A stretch of DNA of 64,000 bases from Myrica gale. Lineage: Eukaryota; Streptophyta; Magnoliopsida; Fagales; Myricaceae. Positions 11,955 through 22,940 of the stretch are shown here, piece by piece. The notes under the pieces were generated by a model. It searched no databases. It was given only the letters and a program-made list of their open reading frames with translations, and was not told the DNA's origin. The DNA is taken from the NCBI GenBank assembly GCA_963930655.1, contig OZ005621.1, positions 7,613,001 to 7,677,000 of the forward strand. The letters run 5' to 3'. Position numbers and translations under genes: made by a program. Each line of letters starts with the position of its first letter. Positions within the stretch are counted from its first letter, which is position 1.

Positions 11955-13249
11955 TGTAGCAACCCAAGAGGGGGGGTGAATATTGAGTTTTAATAAAAAT
12001 TAACCTTTTCTAAAGAGATTTAAAACACCAAGCACAATAAACCACAAGAGCAAAGAACAAGAGTAAGAATAAAACTCAAGAAGATAAGGGTTGAAGAGAT
12101 GACACCGTAATTTTTAGGTGGTTCGGTCAAACTCTTGCCTACGTCCACCCCCAAGGCTATTGACTTCCTTGGGCTTTCTTCATTATCTATCGAATAGCTA
12201 GTACACCTTAACTTTCAGGGTGCTAAGGAACATTCACAAAGCGCTTTTCGAGCTTACGCTTTAACTCTTCTTCTCAAATCCCAACACCTAGGGATTTCTT
12301 CTACAAGAGTAGGACTCAGTGTTTACCCAACACTCACAAGGTTTAACTTGAATGGGTACAAATAGAAAACTTACGTATTGGCTCTTAAAGCCGAATTTAC
12401 AAGTGTGAGGCACAAAGGATAGAAGAGGATGAGATTTACAAAAGAAGACGTGAAATATAGCAGGTAAATAGCAGGTCTTCTTGGTAGGTGCGAAGCTTCT
12501 CTCTTCTTCAAAGCTTTCTCACTTTCTCAAGAGGTTAGGTCAAGGAGTAATTGCAAATTCGTGCGTGTAGATGAGAGCTCTTGTTTTTTCTTCAGCTATC
12601 GGTCTTGTATTTAAGTCATTTTGTCTTCAACGGTCGACGGGGTAGGTGAGAATAGCCGTTGGAGAGTTGCCCATGAATTAAGGAGCGATTTGATGCCTCT
12701 GATGTCATTCCGGAAAATTCTCAAAATCGTGGAATGTGCTGACACATTAAATGACATGTGCTGACACATGAAATTTGAACTGAAAATGAGTGCTTGGGAG
12801 TCAGTGCAATGTGTCGACATCATAAGGTCAATATGTCGACACATGTTTTGGTAAAAAACACGTCTTGGGTGTAAGTGCAATGTGTCAACACTATAAGGTC
12901 AATGTGTTTTTGTCTGAAAAACATGTCTCGGGTGTAAGTGCAATGTGTCGACACATGTCCTGTATGTGTCGACACATAAAAGTCCTGGAGACAAAAATCA
13001 ATGTATTTGAAGTTTTCATTCCATTCTAAAACCTTTTTAAGTGTCTATAGCTTGAAGAATTTATCAATCAACTTGTGTAAAAGTCTTCAAGCGCACTAAG
13101 AAGCTCTTTGGTGAGATAAACTCAATCCTTTTGTGGATATAACTTGAAAAATGTGAATTGACAATATAAAATCTAAAGTCTCAAAAACTTAGAAACTTTT
13201 GTTATCATCAAAATCATTTATGGATTATTTGTAAAACCTTGGGCTAACA
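11955..13249. mobile_element. LTR-like non-coding repeat beginning TGTAGCAACCCAAGAG
   Basis: Begins TGTAGCAACCCAAGAGGGGG and ends TTATCATCAAAATC then GGGCTAACA, with a TG...CA outline. It contains GGTTCGGTCAAACTCTTGCC and CTACGTCCACC, a layout I have seen in dispersed plant repeats that resemble solo LTRs of non-autonomous retroelements. It has no ORF of note. The 3' half includes a degenerate TGTCGACACA array. No target duplication was found at these edges, so the exact limits and class are uncertain. Confidence 0.4.
12715..12985. repeat. Degenerate tandem array of TGTCGACACA motifs
   Basis: Within 270 bp there are several variants of the self-complementary decamer TGTCGACACA (near 12811, 12832, 12946, 12966) and mutated forms such as TGTGCTGACACAT (about 12735 and 12757) and TGTCAACACT (about 12881). 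They sit in imperfect ~70-100 bp units carrying GTAAGTGCAATGTGTCGACA and AAGGTCAATGTGT. Each unit can form a short hairpin. It is a minisatellite-like array internal to the LTR-like repeat. Confidence 0.7.
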
Positions 13250-13438
13250 AATGGACACTGCTAAACACAATCATCCCCTCATACAATGATCTCAAAAGTA
13301 AACTTTATACCATGCTAAGTAAGTTCAAAATCATTAAATTCCTACAATTCCTTTCTCGCTCCAAATAGTCCACATTAACTCAAGGGAACGACATTCCAAA
13401 ACTTAATTTGAATGACAATAGAAATAAAAAACGAGTGA

Positions 13439-13566
13439 TTGATTTCATTCTTTTGTTCAAATAGAGGCAATAATATCTATTTGTGTGTAGCGGAGGCGCG
13501 CCAAGTTCGAAATCTTAGACGTTTACTTCTTTGTTTTGAGGCAGTTTCAGGACTTGAGGTCAATCT
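13439..13566 (+). pseudogene. LINE reverse-transcriptase remnant at the copia left flank
   Basis: The plus-strand translation around 13500-13566 reads [17 protein letters not shown]. It closely matches the post-catalytic RT segment [15 protein letters not shown] of the LINE at 42.6-48.2 kb in this window. The match stops exactly where the copia LTR begins at 13567, so the copia element interrupts or is joined to an older LINE copy. The rest of that LINE is not found on the far side of the copia element. Confidence 0.7.
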
Positions 13567-13802
13567 TGTCAATTGGTCTGAATGCCCTTTCTCTCGGGTT
13601 CCCTTTCATTATATAGACAAAGATTTACATAGGTTTCCCACACTACAAGGAATCTCCTTACACTATACAAGGGAATACTCTATACAAGGGAATAATCAAC
13701 AGCCCAATTTAATTCTCGTTACCATAGCTTTAGCTAGAATATATAAGGAAACAATTATAGCCCCAAATCATATCATATCACCGAATCATATCTCATTGAT
13801 AT
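13567..13802 (-). repeat. 3' LTR of the copia element, about 235 bp
   Basis: On the plus strand it starts TGTCAATTGGTCTGAATGCC. Its first 101 bp (13567-13667) match 18512-18612 with no visible difference. The other end runs into CCCCCCTCAAATT (13803-13815), the complement of a purine-rich PPT. The exact inner boundary may be 13795 (giving TG...CA) or 13802. Confidence 0.85.
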
Positions 13803-13808
13803 CCCCCC

Positions 13809-14453
13809 TCAAATTGATGTTGGCTGATCAAGAAGCATCAATTTGTCAATCAAGAACTGATGGCGAGGACGAGTAAGAGCCTTAGTAAACACATCAGCAG
13901 TCTGATGTTCGGTGGAAACGTGAGGAAGATGAATAACATGTTGGTCAAGAGCTTCATGGATGGAGTGACAATCGACTTCAATATGCTTAGTGCGCTCATG
14001 AAAAACAGGATTGGCAGCAATTTGAATCGCACTAGTGTTGTCAGCATGGAGAGGGGTAGAAGCAAGCTGAGGAAAACCAAGTTCTGCCAATAGACCGCGA
14101 AGCCACATGATCTCAGAACAGGCAGAGGACATAGCACGATACTCAGACTCAGTCGAGGATTTTGAGATGCGATCCTGCTTCTTACTCTTCCACGAAATGA
14201 GGGCAGTGCCTAAAAACATGCACCAACCAGCCCAATCAGCATCACTATACCCTGATAAGTGTAAAGAGGACCCTTTAGGGAAGAAGAGACCACGAGTAGA
14301 AGTGCCCCTGAGATAACGAAGAATACGCCTAACAGCTGCCAAGTGTAGATGTCGAGGAGCCTGCATAAATTGACTGACCTGTTGGACAACAAATGAAATG
14401 TCAGGTCGAGTGATCGTTAAATAGTTTAAACTCCTGACAAGCTGGCGATACAA
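13809..14453 (-). pseudogene. copia RNase H / end of RT fragment
   Basis: This 214-codon frame holds the C-terminal part of a copia pol. It begins with the RT tail (LVRSLNYLTITRPDI, YLRGTSTRGLFF), followed by RNase H with ISWKSKKQ, STESEYRAMS, LHADNTSAI and ERTKHIEVDCH, all standard Ty1/copia signatures. It is separated from the upstream RT piece (14577-14939) by stop codons in about 120 bp. It ends just before the polypurine tract, which is where pol ends in these elements. Confidence 0.9.
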
Positions 14454-14576
14454 GGACGGATCAGAAAGAAGCTCGCCCTCATCCTAACGAAGTTTCAGAT
14501 TCACCTCCAACGGGGTGAGGACCGAGTTGCTAGTGTCAAGACCAGCCAAAGAGATAACCTTGTGTGTATATTTGTG

Positions 14577-15479
14577 CTAATGGACAAAGATACCTTCCTG
14601 AGTAAACTGCACCTCAAGCCCAAGAAAGTATTGTAAAGGCCTAAGATCTTTCATGTGAAAAGAAGCTTTGAGATGTTGTTGCAACTGTTGAAGCAAGATA
14701 GTGTCGGAACCAGTAATGACAATGTCGTCAACATACACAAGAAGTAAGACAATTCCTGTAGCAGTCTTACGCAGAAAAAGGGAAGAATCATATTGACTCT
14801 GAACAAAATGAAATGCAATAAGGGTAGAACGAAATTTGTCAAACCAAGCGTGTGGTGCCTGTTTAAGCCCATACAAAGATCGTTTCAACCGACAAACCTC
14901 AGTGGAAATATTGGTAAACATGCCAGGAGGCGGAGTCATATAGATTTCTTACTTAAGATCACCATGAAGAAATGCGTTCTTCACATCCATCTGCCGAAGA
15001 GGCCACCCTTTCGAAGCGGCAACTGCCAAAATGGTTCGTACCGTAGTCATCTTAGCAACTGGGGCAAATGTCTCGTCGTAATCAATACCATACTCCTGAC
15101 GATTGCCAAGGGCCACAAGACGAGCCTTATAGCGGTCTAATGAGCCATCAGATCGAAACTTAACAGAGTACACCCATTTGCAGCCAATAGGTTTGATACC
15201 AGGGGGACAAGAGACAATGTCCCAAGTATGATTATCTTGAAGGGCCTGAATCTCTTCCTCCATGGCCTGTTGCCAGCAAGCTTGGGTGGCTGCCTGAGTG
15301 TAGAATTGCGGAACAACAATAGAATCAATAGTGGCAGAAAGCGAGGTAGGAGGAAACCCATACCTATCTAGTGCGCGGGAAGCACGAGTGGAACGACGAG
15401 ATGGAGGCAGCACAGGATCAGGTGGGAGAGCAGCGTCAGGAAGGGGCGGCGTAGTAGGCGGAGGACGACGACGATACAC
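14577..15479 (-). pseudogene. copia reverse transcriptase, broken into two frames
   Basis: 15479-14949 carries the RT start (WQQAMEEEIQALQDNHTWD, KARLVALGNRQ, DYDETFAPVAKM, RQMDVKNAFLHGDL). An in-frame TAA after GDLK interrupts it. 14939-14577 continues in the same domain with RSLYGLKQAPHAWFDKF and the catalytic YVDDIVITGSD. Both YVDD aspartates are present, but the nonsense codon breaks the protein. Confidence 0.9.
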
Positions 15480-15767
15480 AAGTCCTGGTTTGAAACGCTC
15501 AAGAGGAGGTGGAGGAACATCATCAAAAGAAGGAAGTAGAGCAAGAGAAGGATCAGAAATAATATGAGTCTGGAAAAAATATTATTTTTCGAAGAAAATC
15601 ACATTACGAGAGACCCTAAATTTGTTCGCCACATCATCATAGCAAACAAAACCTTTATGCACAGTGTTATACCCCATAAAAGCACACTTAACCGACTGAG
15701 CAGCAAGTTTGTGTCGTTCAGTAGGAGGGAGATGAACAAAACAAACACACCCAAAAGGATGAAGAGA

Positions 15768-16433
15768 CTAATACTCAGGTGTAATGGCAAACAACCAAAA
15801 ATAGGGAGACTCATAGTTGAGAACAGGAGTAGGCAAACGATTGATCAAATAAACAGCAGTGGATAAAGCTTCTACCCAAAATTTCGGAGGCACAGAAGAT
15901 TCAAGCAACAAAGAACAAACAATATCTAAGAGATGTCGATTCTTACGCTCAGCGACCCCATTTTGCTGAGGAGTATAAGGACAAGATCTTTGAGAAACAA
16001 TCCCCTGTTGTTGAAGATATGACTGGAAAGAATGAGACATGTATTCTCCCCCGAAGTCGGAGCGTAAGACACGAATGCGAGTACCAAACTTTGTCTCAAC
16101 AAAGGCAACAAAAGTTTGGAAGACAGAAAACACATCAGCTTTAGAGCGGAGAAAATATATCCAGGTAAAACGACTGTAGTCATCTATAAATGTCACAAAA
16201 TAACGATAATGACAATGCGAAGGAACAAGACTCATTCCCCACACATCAGTATGAATAATCTCAAAACTACTAGAAGCACGACTACCATGTGAGGGAAAAG
16301 GTAAGGTCTTGCTTTTGGCAAGACGACAAGTAGCACAATCAAAAGATGAAGAAGAAGACGGAAACAAATCTTTATTACCCAAAAAACCATGTTTAATAAG
16401 ATGATTCAAGACAACAGAATTGGGATGACCCAA
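15768..16433 (-). pseudogene. copia integrase fragment (GAG-pre-integrase and rve core)
   Basis: Translates to LGHPNSVVLNHLIKH, then a zinc-binding segment (CATCRLAKSK). The integrase core follows with TDVWGMSL, YFVTFIDDYSRFTWIYFLR, LRSDFGGEY and PYTPQQNGVAERKNRHLLD, which include the three catalytic acidic positions. A TAG stands where copia elements have W in the LWHKKLGHP motif (about 16445), and the reading frame shifts relative to the gag frame. The downstream linker to RT is degenerate. Confidence 0.9.
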
Positions 16434-16461
16434 TTTCTTATGCTAGAGCACACTATTAGAA

Positions 16462-17823
16462 TCAGTAGCCGTGCACATGAAAGAAATAACAGTGGGAAGA
16501 GAAAACTGTAAGAAACAAGCGGCCCACTTTAGGCCCCTTCACGATCATCGTCCCCGACACCTGATCCTGCACAACACAACCACCACGAGAGAAATGAACA
16601 TCACAATTATGATCCACCAATTGGCCAACCGAAATCAAACTAGTAGATAAGCCAGGAGAGACAAAGACATCACGGAAGGAAGGTCCCGAAGTACCAGTAG
16701 AAGTGATAGGAAGGGTATTACCATCAGCAATCCGAATATGTTGATCACCCTCATACTTACGCACATCATGTAGACCCATAGAACTACCAGTCATGTGATT
16801 AGAGGCACCTGAATCAACAAACCAAGGTGAAGGAAGCGGAGGACCCTTACCTTGAAGTCCCAAGGCAGAGAAAGCAGAGATAATCATCTGCTGCATTTGT
16901 TGCACCATGATGGGTGTGAGGACTGTTGAATCAGTGCTGACGGGGGTTGATGAAACCGGAGAGGATGACTGAACATCAGCTTGAAGAGCGTGAGAGGTGC
17001 GATTTTGAGGTCGGACCTGACAATCCTTAATGATGTGACCGGCTTTCTTGCAGTAGAGACAGACTTTCTTCGGACAATTCTGGGCCATGTGACCAAGCTC
17101 GTTGCAGCTGAAACATTGGAGTTTGTCTTTACCTCGACTTTGGGCAGCATAGACAACATTTACCACCTCAGAAGTGGCTTTCTCAGGGAGCCTACCAAAT
17201 TGTGTGGACAAACGTTGTTCTTCACGCAACAACTCACCCAAACATACATCCAAGGAGGGTACAGGATCACGATTTATCAAAGCAGCACGTGCCGGTTCAA
17301 ACTCAGGTCGAAGTTTCATCAAAAATTGATCTCTTTGGCTCTCAGCATGAACCTCTTGAAGAGCCGCAAGAGCCACTGTAGGTACCTTGGAATGAACAAT
17401 ACTAGAATACTCTGTCCAAAGGTTAATAAAGCCAGCATAGAACTGATCAATAGGTAAATTTCCTTGGCTGTAATTGGCGATCTCGAACTCCAATTGAAGC
17501 CGCCGAGCATTGCTGGCTTGAAAATAAATACGGCGCAAATAATCCCACATTTCCTTCGCAGTAGTAAAACAACAGAGATTGTTCACGAGATGAGGCTCAA
17601 TCGATCCTAATAGCCAAGAAATAATTTTGGCATCCCGAGTTTCCCATTGAGCCAAGTCCTTGGCATCAGTGGGAATTTTAGTAGTGTCATCAATATGAAC
17701 CCACAATTCCTTGCCTTTCAAAAACATCTTAAATTGAAACTCCCAAGTCGAGTAATTTTTTCCGTTAAAACGAATAAGAATATTTTCGCCCGACATAATG
17801 AAATCAGCAAGAGTAAGAGTCAC
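16462..17823 (-). pseudogene. copia gag and protease ORF, 453 codons
   Basis: The start fits copia gag (the segment IRFNGKNYSTWEFQFKMFLK is the usual N-terminal block). UBN2-like gag follows (EMWDYLRRIY, GFINLWTEYSS). Then two CCHC zinc knuckles (CFSCNELGHMAQNC and CLYCKKAGHIIKDC) and the aspartic protease active site WFVDSGASNHMTG. The frame runs out after the protease through a frameshift near 16500, before integrase. gag itself is the best preserved part of the element. Confidence 0.92.
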
Positions 17824-18498
17824 AGTGACGTAAGAAACACAACAACTACAGCCCAGGAAGAAAGAAATAACTTACAGAAAAGGCAGCTCACTCACGTAAA
17901 CAGCCCAACAACAAGGGCCCAATAAGAACAAGAGCTGGAATTGTCAAAGAGAGACAACTCCAACGAAGATGCCCACGCCACAAAAAAATAGCCACAGTCG
18001 GCCCAAGAGAACAGACAAATCAACAACAACCTCCTCCCTAAAAATAGGCCCAACAACACAAGCCAGCCCAAATGCAAATTATGAGAACTAGCCTCCCAGC
18101 ACAATCTCGACAGCTACTATTACTAAGTATCGAAACCTCACAAAACACTTCCCCAACCACACCGAGACAAAGACCCACCACAGAAGTTGCCGATAGCAAC
18201 GCCAGCCACCACAGAAGATGCTGACTACCACAGAGGACCACCACCCAGTCACCGAGGATCACCGAAAGTGCCGACAGTCACCTCAACCACCACTGCCAGT
18301 GCCGACAGCCACTAGTTAGCACTACCCAGCCACCTAGATGCGCCGACAACCACCTCAGAGAGTCACTGAGAATCACCCACAGACTTGGAAGCCCGAAACC
18401 TCCACAGAAACCAACAGAAATTTCCCACACCCCTCAAGTGTTGCGATGTAAATCGCACACAGTGATTACAATCACAAAGAGACGAAAATCAGAATAGA

Positions 18499-18511
18499 GG
18501 CTCCGATACCA
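18499..18511 (-). promoter_or_regulatory. Primer-binding site for initiator Met-tRNA
   Basis: Read on the minus strand this is TGGTATCGGAGCC, directly after the LTR end (CAATTGACA). It differs by one base from TGGTATCAGAGC, the usual plant copia PBS complementary to initiator methionine tRNA. It fixes the orientation of the element and the inner edge of the 5' LTR. Confidence 0.88.
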
Positions 18512-18612
18512 TGTCAATTGGTCTGAATGCCCTTTCTCTCGGGTTCCCTTTCATTATATAGACAAAGATTTACATAGGTTTCCCACACTACAAGGAATCT
18601 CCTTACACTATA
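18512..18612 (-). repeat. Truncated 5' LTR of the copia element, 101 bp
   Basis: Matches 13567-13667 and then stops abruptly. From 18613 on, the sequence is a hAT transposase relic with no LTR similarity. The outer ~135 bp (U3 side) are missing, so the element lacks its own promoter. Confidence 0.9.
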
Positions 18613-19040
18613 TCTTGAGGCATAGTTGTTTGTAAATAATTTTTTATAATCTTTAGTTTTGAAAAACTTCTTTCTGCATTTAGGTATGATAAATAATATT
18701 CTATTATGCAATAAAACAATTTGAAAAATTATATAATTCTTTTATTAGATTAAATATTTCAAGTGGAGTATTAATTTCTATTTTTGCAACTTCTTTTTAA
18801 AACTTGTAATTCCGAAAATAAAAAGTGCATGTTATGCTTAAGAAAATTTCCAAGATCGAGACATTCTTTTTCTAAAGTTAAATCATCAAAAAATATTAAT
18901 CTTTCAAGACCAAACAAAAAACCGAATATGTCATCATATTCTATAAATAATTAAAATCTATCCTGCCTGCAAATAAAATATTGATTGATCTACAATATAA
19001 TAAAAGTAATCAATTTTGAAAGATTCCTCCACTTTTATCA
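18613..19040 (-). pseudogene. hAT-type transposase relic (dimerisation domain)
   Basis: On the minus strand the pieces EYDDIFGFLFGLERL, DDLTLEKECLDL and LNAERSFSKLKIIKNYLQTT read in succession with frameshifts and stops between them. This is the C-terminal hAT dimerisation region found in plant ZMYM/TTF-type zinc-finger transposases. The consensus AERSFSKLK block is well kept. It is cut at 18613 by the copia LTR, just after TTMPQ. The rest of the C-terminus is not present on the other side of the copia element. Confidence 0.8.
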
Positions 19041-20033
19041 CATAAATATATTTAAAAATGTAAATTATTGAACAAAAAAACTTGTGAATCCTAGATTTAT
19101 TAAAGCAACAACAACCAACCTATCAAATCAAGACTCTTAGAAGTTGATTTGCCATTAATTGAGAGGTTTTACAGATATTTTTAGCAAAAAAAATAGAAAA
19201 TACTTCGAGATCAATGATAAGTTTAATTAATAATAAAGTAAAATTTAATTGTTTGAGATCTTAATTAGCAATAAAATATCTGTTGTAGACAAGTATGATT
19301 CTATATTTTAGGAGTCAATAATTTATTGTGAATGATGATTATTTTAAAAATTGATGTTTGTGCTATTAATTTGAAAAGAGAGTTCATACAACTAGTTTTA
19401 TAGAATGTGTTTTTTATTTTTTATTTTATTTTTATATACTAATTTTTAAATATTCTTATTTTGTAGGCCTTTCATTAAATTTTTTCTTAAAAAAATTAAA
19501 CTTTTGTTTATTCCTCTTAATTTTAATTTTGCTATAATATAAAGGTTTTATAATTATTATTTTTTATTATTTTACTATAATATATGACCTCATAATAAGG
19601 GACCGTAGGCTGTTTTCTCTTATACCCCTTTCAACCTCCCTTTTGGATGCCTATTAACATTACTACACTCTCATTTAAATTAGTTACAATATTCACGCAA
19701 TATGAATTAACCTATAACTTTTGCCAATATTACAATAGCATAAATTCGCCCTTAACTCGGCGCTATGGTTTATCACTTTCATCCTAGGTATTGACGGAAT
19801 TTGGAGTTTTGTGGTGCTATGTCTCTCTACCGAAGAGCTAACAATTATCTGCCCAGTTTTGTGTGGAAGTGGTGGAAGCCCAAAAAAAAAAAAGGGAAGA
19901 GAATCTAATTTACAAGAGTCCACGAAAAAAAAAGGTCTTTAAAAAAATAATTTTAAATCTCATAATTGCGCCTGCGGAAAGGGCCGCTGTAAAGTACTAA
20001 AGATATATTATCAACTGATAATTAAATGATCCA
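19041..20033. other. AT-rich intergenic sequence
   Basis: Very AT-rich, with many A and T runs and no coding signature on either strand. No clear terminal repeats were seen. It may be eroded transposon sequence upstream of the hAT relic. Confidence 0.4.
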
Positions 20034-20085
20034 TTTTTTTAATAAAAATACCTCAATTTGTTCATAACAAAAAACCCTACAAAGG

Positions 20086-21031
20086 TTAGGGTGGGTCCGT
20101 CCCAATATACAACCAAGATAAATCAGAAAAATGTTCACCAAAACTAGGATTGCCGCCTGAGAGAACCTCAGTAGCGCCCCAACGAGCTAACTGGTGCACC
20201 GCAGCATTAGCACCTCGACGAACATGACAGAAACTGGAACTACTAAACAGCCTCACTGAGTTCCGAATATCCACGATAATGGGATGTATTGTCCAATCTT
20301 TCACCCGGGGATATTGTTGTAGAGCAATAATGACTGTCTCGGAATCACTTTCCAGTATTAGCTTCGAACAGCCCATTTGAACAGCCAAATTGATCCCAAA
20401 CTTTGCCGCCTCAGCCTCCCTAAGCAATGGTCTCACAGCTCCAATATATGTAGCTTTAAAGCCTTTTAACCGACCTTGGAAATCCCGTATTATAGCCGCG
20501 ACAACCGCAAATTCCCTTCGTACAGCGACATCAACGTTTACTTTAAGAATACCTTCCGGAGGAGGCTGCCATAACTTACCTGTAGACATAGCCGCTTTTG
20601 CTTCCCAGGCTCGCCTATGCTCTAGACTTGTCCAACGCACAAAGTGATGCCAGAATTGAAGCCTCACAGCTCGTATTTTCATGCACCTTCCGATTTCTCC
20701 AGCACCACAACATGTCAATGGCATTCCCAGCGAATAGTTGGAAAAAGTGTTGATCTTCAATGGGTATTCCTAACTACTGATGAGGGTGTAGTATACTTCT
20801 AATCCAATCAATCACCGAACCCTGACTGAAAGCCAAAATGTTAAGTTGCCAGGGTGACTCACACCAAATTACCCGGCTGTAAGGACATACAAAAAGGAGA
20901 TGTTGAAGGGTCTCGAAATCCTCTCCACACAGGGGGCACAAAAGATCACAGTCGACACTTCCAATCCGCCCAGCAACTTTGGCCCTTGTCGGGATAATAT
21001 CCCACAGAACCTTCCACAACAAGAGCTTCAA
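20086..21031 (-). pseudogene. LINE zf-RVT and RNase H region
   Basis: 21031-20774 gives the zinc-binding zf-RVT domain (LLLWKVLWDIIPTR, CPLCGEDFETLQHLLFVC). 20760-20086 gives a plant-type RNase H (LKVNVDVAVRREFAVVAAII, EAEAAKFGINLA, LILESDSETVI, HVRRGANAAVHQLARWG). A C-terminal RNase H is typical of plant L1-clade elements. The two frames are separated by a frameshift near 20765. The stop at 20086 lies about 45 bp before the poly(A) end. Confidence 0.85.
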
Positions 21032-21034
21032 TCG

Positions 21035-22800
21035 TTAATGTATCTTCAACTTCCATAGGACACTCCAGTCACCCGGCGTCAGTGGATTAACTCCTGCATC
21101 CCGTTGCGCTACCAACTTATGATATACCGTTTTGATAGAAAATTTGTCTGATGGTGCAATGGGCCAGAAAACCTTATCTTGCTGGTCTTGCATGGGTAGT
21201 CGAAGTTGGAGAATGGCGTTCACCGAATCTTGGTCAAACAAACTGTGAAGCTTCTCCACGTCCCAGCCGCATCCAGGTCCAGCGAAAAAATCGTGAACGG
21301 TTAAATTGGCGTCAGCATTAACTGCAACATTACGAAGAGTCGGTTTGAAACCAGAGACCGAGCCTATCCAAGGATCCCTCAGTGCCAATATACCACGTCC
21401 ATTCCCAACCTTGTAGCACCACCCATCCGTTAAGGCCGCTCGGTGTTGCACTATACCTTTCCATAGCCAAGAATCGGTAGCTGTGACTTCAGCCTCCCAA
21501 AATGAATTGCCTCGCAGATATTTCCCCCCCAACACAGTAACCCATAGGCTCTCACGGTTGGTCAGCATGGCCCAGGCCAGCTTTGAGAGCAAGGCTGAGT
21601 TGACATCCGAGGTGAGGCGTATTCCCAAGCCCCCCGCCCTCTTAGGGAGACAAATTGTCGACCAAGCTTTTAGAGAAAGGTTTCGGGACTTTTCCACCTT
21701 GTACCCCCACCAAAAATTCTTTAGTTCGCGATCAATAACCTTAGTCCAATCATTTGGCATAACATAGAAACTCAACAAGTATGATGGGATTGCGCCCACC
21801 ACCGCTTTTATCATCATTGTGCGCTCGGCTTGCGATAACACTTTAGCTTTCCACCCCTTTATTTTCTGCATAAATTTTTCTTTAATCTCCACTGCTACTC
21901 CCGCCTTTGCACGCGGTATTAATAGTGGTAGCCCAAGATGCTTGGCTTTGGATGAGAACTTCTTCAGTTGTAACTTGTCAAGAATATTGATAACATGCTG
22001 CCCATGAAATTTTTTGCTGAAATGTACTGAGGACTTCTCCCTATTAATTTTTGCCCCAACCAAGCCATGTACTTACATAGGCATACATCCAACCTCTCAG
22101 CTTCACGTAATGTAGCCTTACCAAAGAGTAACAGATCATCCGCAAATAAAAGATGAGAAACAGTTGGAGAAGACCTGCTGATTTTAATTCCCCTCAAATT
22201 TCCATTCTGCTCTTCTTTCAATAATATTCTGGACAAGACTTCAGAACAAAGGATAAACAATAATGGGGAAAGAGGATCCCCTTGTCGAATCCCTCTCGTG
22301 GGTCCAAAATTTCCTACTGGGCTCCCGTTTACTAGAATAGAGAAAGATGTAGTAGAGATGCACTGCTCCACCCATTTGATCCATTTAGAACAAAAACCGA
22401 ATTTCTCCAGAACTTTCAGTACAAACTCTCACTCCACCCTGTCATAAGCCTTTTCCATATCAGCTTTTATGGCCATCGTCCCTGTTTATGCTTCATAGAA
22501 TGAAAAAATCTCCGCCGCAACAATATAATTATCTTGAATGGCTCGACCTGGAACAAAAGCTAATTAGAATGGTGAAATGAGTCTTGGAAGCACCACCTTC
22601 AATCTCTCAGTCATGAGCTTGAAAATAATCTTACAAATAACATTGCACAAACTGATAGGCCGAAATTGACTCACCTTGCTGGGATTATCGACTTTTGGGA
22701 TAAGTGTAATATGTGTGTGATTCAGAACAGGCAAAAGTTCATCATGTGTAAAGAAGTCTTGGACAGTATGAACCACATCATCAACCACCACCTCTCAAAA
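21035..22800 (-). pseudogene. LINE reverse transcriptase, several frames
   Basis: In minus-strand order: HITLIPKVDNPSKVSQFRP and ISLCNVICKIIFK (about 22720-22600), [16 protein letters not shown] and the catalytic box LLFADDLLLF (about 22300-22120), then the thumb and connection region FSSKAKHLGLPLLIPRAK and FWWGYKVEKSRNLSLKAW. At least three breaks divide it (about 22563, 22372 and 22064). The Asp-Asp pair of the FADD box is kept. Confidence 0.88.
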
Positions 22801-22940
22801 GAATTTTAAAAAGAAAACAATCATACCGTTAGGGCCTAGAGCTTTCTCAGGTGCCATTTTATTCAAAGTTGAGAAAATCTCATCGGCATCTGGGATTTTG
22901 GACAACATCTCATTATCCTCCATGGTCAATAACGGGTCAA

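Larger units (their letters stand above)
13567..18612 (-). mobile_element. Defective Ty1/copia LTR retrotransposon
   Basis: Minus-strand element of about 5 kb. It has two copies of one LTR (13567 to about 13802, and 18512-18612), a primer-binding site at 18499-18511, a polypurine tract about 13803-13815, and gag, protease, integrase, reverse transcriptase and RNase H in copia order. Several nonsense codons and at least one frameshift break the polyprotein, so it cannot be autonomous. The 5' LTR is cut to 101 bp. The left flank is a LINE relic and the right flank a hAT relic, so the two sides do not belong to one original target site. Confidence 0.9.

Noticed and set aside
12715-12985. CRISPR-like array
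   Set aside because: Repeats are imperfect, spacers are not unique and regular, and the context is a plant nuclear genome.
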